A stretch of 44,330 bases of DNA from assembly GCA_030065635.1 (NCBI GenBank), contig JASJDJ010000048.1, forward strand, positions 1-44,330. The letters run 5' to 3'. The DNA comes from Xenococcaceae cyanobacterium MO_188.B32. Its GTDB lineage: Bacteria > Cyanobacteriota > Cyanobacteriia > Cyanobacteriales > Xenococcaceae. This document shows, in pieces, positions 41,696 through 44,330 of this stretch (positions are counted from its first letter, which is position 1; each line of letters begins with the position of its first letter). Both the position numbers and the translations under genes were made by a program. A model generated the notes under the pieces. That model was not told the DNA's origin, searched no databases, and saw only the letters and a list, made by a program, of their open reading frames with translations.

Positions 41696-42074
41696 GTCCC
41701 AACTCCTTGAAATGACGCATCATACTTGCTTCAAATTGTGCCAAAGCCGAACGGGTTAGTTTTTCTTTTTCGTCTAATATCTGAAACTGTTCGGTTACAG
41801 TTTGCTTGAGGGTTTCTAAATTCTTACCTTCGATCGCGTTACGAGTAGATACTAGAACCTCGCGATCGCATTTTACTAAAATTCCTTCATCGACTGCGAC
41901 AAATATTTCTGCTCCTGTTTCGGTTGTAAAGCTTAGTATTCCTGGAACTAATGCGGTGACGAGATCGATATGATGGGGTAGCAGACAAAAATGACCATTC
42001 TCTGCTTCGGCGATGACTTTAGTAACTTCGCGATCGATTAGTACTTCGGTAGGAATTAGAATTTTTAAATTCAT
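41688..42074 (-). CDS. atpC: N-type ATPase subunit epsilon
   Basis: About 128 residues from ATG 42074 (MNLKILIPTEVLIDREVTKV). The N-terminal beta sandwich includes GHFCLLPHHIDLVTALVPGI, the family's 'G.fG.L..H' strand, and is followed by a helical C-terminal half (KLTRSALAQFEASMMRHFKE). The extra upstream codons (from 42101) add MEKRFVVAT and are less likely. In complete N-ATPase operons atpD (beta) precedes it; here nothing resembling atpD lies upstream. Confidence 0.9.
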   Translation of the reverse strand: MNLKILIPTEVLIDREVTKVIAEAENGHFCLLPHHIDLVTALVPGILSFTTETGAEIFVAVDEGILVKCDREVLVSTRNAIEGKNLETLKQTVTEQFQILDEKEKLTRSALAQFEASMMRHFKELGHG

Positions 42075-42101
42075 GGTGGCAACAACAAATCGTTTCTCCA
42101 A

Positions 42102-42432
42102 AGCACAATAGTTCTCTAGGGAAATTTTTAGAAAGAAGAGAAATAAATTTCAGGTAAGAGAATGAACAATAGGAGCTTAAAATTATGTTAAGTAATAAAG
42201 CGAAACAACCTCTTAACTAGATATGACCGAAGCCATACCCCCGTCAGACCGATTCCACAAGCATTTTAGTTTAAAGTTCACGGTATGCCCTACCGCAGAC
42301 ACGAGCAAGACTCTCATCTTGTTTCTGGAATACTTTTACGCGACAACAGTTTTTTTGTCGCAACCCATGTATTCATCTTTCAAGGTACAAACCATTCTAG
42401 TTAAGCGGGCGCGCCAATATGATTGGTATTTT
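42102..42432. other. Gene-free region upstream of the ATPase cluster; atpD absent
   Basis: About 330 bases where atpD would be expected. No beta-subunit motif (Walker A GGAGVGKT, or the C-terminal segment) is present in any frame. An open plus-strand frame (42223-42507) has no recognisable content. It may contain a promoter for the remaining atp genes; none could be assigned. Confidence 0.5.
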
Positions 42433-42477
42433 CGAGGACACGGGTGGCGAACTTGGTTCGCCACCGTGAGATGTCCG
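42433..42477. repeat. 45-base hairpin, family member 2
   Basis: Same arms and same length as 34956-35000 (CGAGGACACGGGTG ... CACCGTGAGATGTCCG), with core GCGAAC-TTG-GTTCGC. All 12 core stem bases differ between copies or are rearranged, yet pairing is perfect in both. Confidence 0.85.
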
Positions 42478-42595
42478 TTCCGTCGTCCTTATTTCACGGC
42501 TGGCTAAACCTTCTGAAGAAATTATACAACGGTTGAAACCCTTATTGTATAAAGATTGTATGTCTAAAATGTTAAGTTGTCTCGCTCGTTCTCAC

Positions 42596-42840
42596 CTCCC
42601 GTTAAACATTTTGCTTCGCTTATGTTTTAACGGGAGTCCTCCCACTCGCCCAGATAGAGATTAGACTTCTTGCATAAGTCCTATAAATCTTGGTTAAGTC
42701 AAGGTAAAAGGTTCCGAATGCACTCGGGAGTGCTACGCTGAATTCGATTCAGCGTAGATTGGCGGTAAAAGGTAAAAGGTAAAAAGGATTAATTTTGATG
42801 GTGGGGGACGGCGAATTGCATTCGCTATGTGTCCCCACCA
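42596..42840. repeat. Cluster of three more palindromes
   Basis: 42596-42636: CTCCCGTTAAAC pairs with TTTTAACGGGAG around a T-rich loop. 42733-42757: CTACGCTGAA pairs perfectly with TTCAGCGTAG over a 5-base loop. 42801-42840: GGTGGGG(G)AC pairs with GTCCCCACC around a core GCGAAT-TGC-ATTCGC, with the same 6-3-6 core layout as the 45-base hairpins. TTAGACTTCTTGCAT at about 42661 is an IS-end-like motif shared with 15395. No gene is present. Confidence 0.75.
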
Positions 42841-42882
42841 TGTTGATTTCTTATTTATTTTTGCCAGAGGTCTATTGTTAGT

Positions 42883-43647
42883 TCACCACGCTCGGGATTT
42901 TCTTCTCATCGGCACAAAACGAACTGGAATAGTTTTTTTCTTAACTATCCTATCTTGTGTTTTGGTTAGCACGACCATGTCCTGATACCACTTACCTACA
43001 GGAATTACCATTTTTCCATTAGTTGCTAGTTGGTCGATTAAGGGTTGTGGTATGTGCTCTGGAGCTGCGGTGACTATAATCGCATCGTAGGGAGCGTTTT
43101 CTATCCAGCCTTGGTATCCATCACCAGTTTTAACTTTGATGTTCTCATAACCCAGTTGATTGAGGGTTCGACGAGCTCTTTCTGCCAGTTGGGGAATAAT
43201 CTCGATCGAATAGACTTCTTGAGCTATCTCCCCTAGTATTGCTGCCTGATATCCACAACCAGTGCCAATTTCCAACACTTTGTCCTCTGGAGAAATCTCG
43301 GCAGCTTCGGTCATGTAAGCCACAATATAAGGCTGAGAGATGGTTTGGTCGTGACCGATGGGTAAAGGGCGATCGTTGTAAGCCCAATCCCGCCAAGATA
43401 AGTCAACAAATTGATGGCGAGGTACTTGAGACATGGCTGCTAATACTCGTTCGTCTTTGATACCGCGACCGCGAAGCTGATATTCCACCATTTGTCTGCG
43501 CTGCTGCTCAAATTGCTCTATCGTCGAATTAGAGCTTTGTGACTGAATTCGAGCGGGATTCGGCGATAGTTCTGCTCCATAACTAGACATACACATTAGT
43601 AAAACGCAACAAGACAATAAAGCGATCGATGCCAAATTAAAATACAT
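42883..43647 (-). CDS. pcm: Exported protein-L-isoaspartate O-methyltransferase
   Basis: 254 residues. PIMT repairs isoaspartyl damage in aged proteins using SAM. Marks are MVEYQLRGRGIKDERVLAAM then VPRHQFV, the active-site loop HDQTISQPYIVAYMTE, SAM motif I VLEIGTGCGYQAAIL, and GDGYQGW...APYDAIIVTAA. It has an N-terminal hydrophobic signal (ASIALLSCCVLLMCMSSYGA), so unlike the usual cytoplasmic enzyme it is predicted to be exported or membrane anchored. Where SAM would come from outside the cytoplasm is unclear. The C-terminal ends RFVPMRRKSR are normal. It lies alone on the minus strand. Confidence 0.93.
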   Translation of the reverse strand: MYFNLASIALLSCCVLLMCMSSYGAELSPNPARIQSQSSNSTIEQFEQQRRQMVEYQLRGRGIKDERVLAAMSQVPRHQFVDLSWRDWAYNDRPLPIGHDQTISQPYIVAYMTEAAEISPEDKVLEIGTGCGYQAAILGEIAQEVYSIEIIPQLAERARRTLNQLGYENIKVKTGDGYQGWIENAPYDAIIVTAAPEHIPQPLIDQLATNGKMVIPVGKWYQDMVVLTKTQDRIVKKKTIPVRFVPMRRKSRAW

Positions 43648-44228
43648 AATTCTCTAATCCTTGACGACGTTTTAAAATCGAACGATGATAGTTCGGGCTA
43701 AATCTCTAGAACTATCACCTCGATTAAGATGAGTCCAGTCTTGACTTCGAGTTTTAGTTTCCCAGTCTAAACTGGAATGATTTGTTATTAGGTTTCTCAA
43801 AAGTAGCTAGAGAGATAAAAAATGTTTATTACTATAGATTAAAAAAGTCAAACCCTTATCTTCCCTACACCCTACACCCCACACCTTACCCCCTTTCCAT
43901 CACCCAAGTCTCCAATCACTTTTGAGAATTGATATTAGTTCAGATGGTGATTCCTATGTAGTGAAAAATTTTTAACTGTTAGCAATAACATCATTATATT
44001 AAAAAACCCCATTGGAGAAGCAGGAAAGGAGATGACCGAGAGGAAGTGCGATCGCTGCATGGGTAATGGCTAAGATAAATGGTAATTGGTCATCGTTTAT
44101 TGTTTACGCGAAAGTAACTATAGATACAGAAATGACTTACGAAAACTAGCTTAATAAATGTGAGTTCGGAGAGACCTTCGGTAGTCGCTTACGCGTACGG
44201 AGTTACTTTTTTGTCTACTTTCCACACA
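43648..44228. other. Gene-free region with short repeats
   Basis: 580 bases between the divergent pcm and the last gene; no supportable coding sequence. TTTTGAGAATTGATATTAGTT at about 43919 is close to TTTTTGAGAATTGATATAAG at about 7957, a second short dispersed motif. A GC-richer patch (GGAGAGACCTTCGGTAGTCG, about 44167-44186) resembles palindromic repeat debris elsewhere in the window. Confidence 0.4.
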
Positions 44229-44330
44229 ATGAAAATTCTTAAATTTATTATTGGACTCGTACTCGGAATTCTAATTTTGGTAATACCCTTCAACCAATTT
44301 CAGACTTCAGCGATCGAGCCACTGAAAGAC
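44229..44330 (+). CDS. Start of a membrane-anchored or secreted protein (partial, cut by window edge)
   Basis: ATG 44229 opens a frame running off the right edge: MKILKFIIGLVLGILILVIP then FNQFQTSAIEPLKD. A basic start and a single long hydrophobic helix indicate an N-terminal signal or anchor. The family cannot be told from 34 residues. Confidence 0.6.
   Translation, partial: MKILKFIIGLVLGILILVIPFNQFQTSAIEPLKD

Noticed and set aside
42223-42507. 94-codon plus-strand frame upstream of the ATPase cluster
   Set aside because: It runs through the 45-base hairpin repeat and has irregular composition; no domain is recognised.

Overview
The window comes from a cyanobacterium. The HIP1 palindrome GCGATCGC recurs throughout, codon use is AT-leaning, and several families are characteristically cyanobacterial: an Sll0314/Alr1548-type TPR protein, DUF928, DUF1822, CHASE2/CHAT, NuiA and an ethylene-receptor-like kinase. 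The dense load of insertion sequence (IS) remnants, miniature inverted-repeat elements (MITEs), toxin-antitoxin (TA) genes and palindromic repeats suggests a large, repeat-rich genome, perhaps a Pleurocapsales or Chroococcales relative. That placement is inference.

Layout. 1-137: 5' fragment of an IS66-type transposase. 0.16-3.8 kb (minus): two small unknown genes behind ileS, which carries a palindromic repeat inserted in frame. 3.98-7.94 kb (plus): an AarF/ABC1 kinase and a Tat-exported PhoX-like protein. 8.1-10 kb: a secreted unknown, then a NucA-type lipoprotein nuclease facing a gene for its likely inhibitor NuiA. 10-17.7 kb: housekeeping (quinone oxidoreductase, phosphoketolase-like ThDP enzyme, rsmG, an ABC ATPase, a TPR protein, aroC) interrupted by one TnpB remnant. 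17.7-18.9 kb: a scar zone with a 256-bp inverted-repeat element, the 3' half of a tRNA-Pro(GGG), and broken antitoxin genes.

19-28.2 kb is the most coherent accessory locus. On the plus strand are a TpsB/FhaC outer-membrane protein and an overlapping exported TPR-CHAT putative protease. Converging on them from the minus strand is a tight operon: a sigma-like DNA-binding protein (5'-truncated), DUF1822, a CHAT-CHASE2 membrane protein and an exported DUF928 protein. Both CHAT domains keep their His/Cys pair. One is predicted on the cytoplasmic side and one outside the inner membrane, which suggests a trans-envelope protease signalling or secretion module.

28.2-32.3 kb is a toxin-antitoxin island. 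It holds a PIN toxin split by a 174-bp MITE, BrnTA, an orphan antitoxin-like gene, a DUF2281/RelE-like pair whose toxin is frameshifted, and VapBC, along with a two-copy 160-bp repeat and an RTX protein tail. 32.4-35.5 kb is IS territory: a MITE-like element, a TnpB remnant, and an apparently complete IS200/IS605-type element with divergent tnpA and tnpB.

35.6-38.4 kb encodes a hybrid histidine kinase with an ethylene-receptor-type membrane domain. 38.9-42.1 kb is an incomplete N-type (Na+-type) ATPase operon: atpC-Q-(antiporter fragment)-R-B-E-F are present, while the catalytic atpD, atpA and atpG are absent. 42.1-42.9 kb is a gene-free cluster of palindromes. An exported protein-L-isoaspartate methyltransferase and the start of a membrane or secreted protein close the window.
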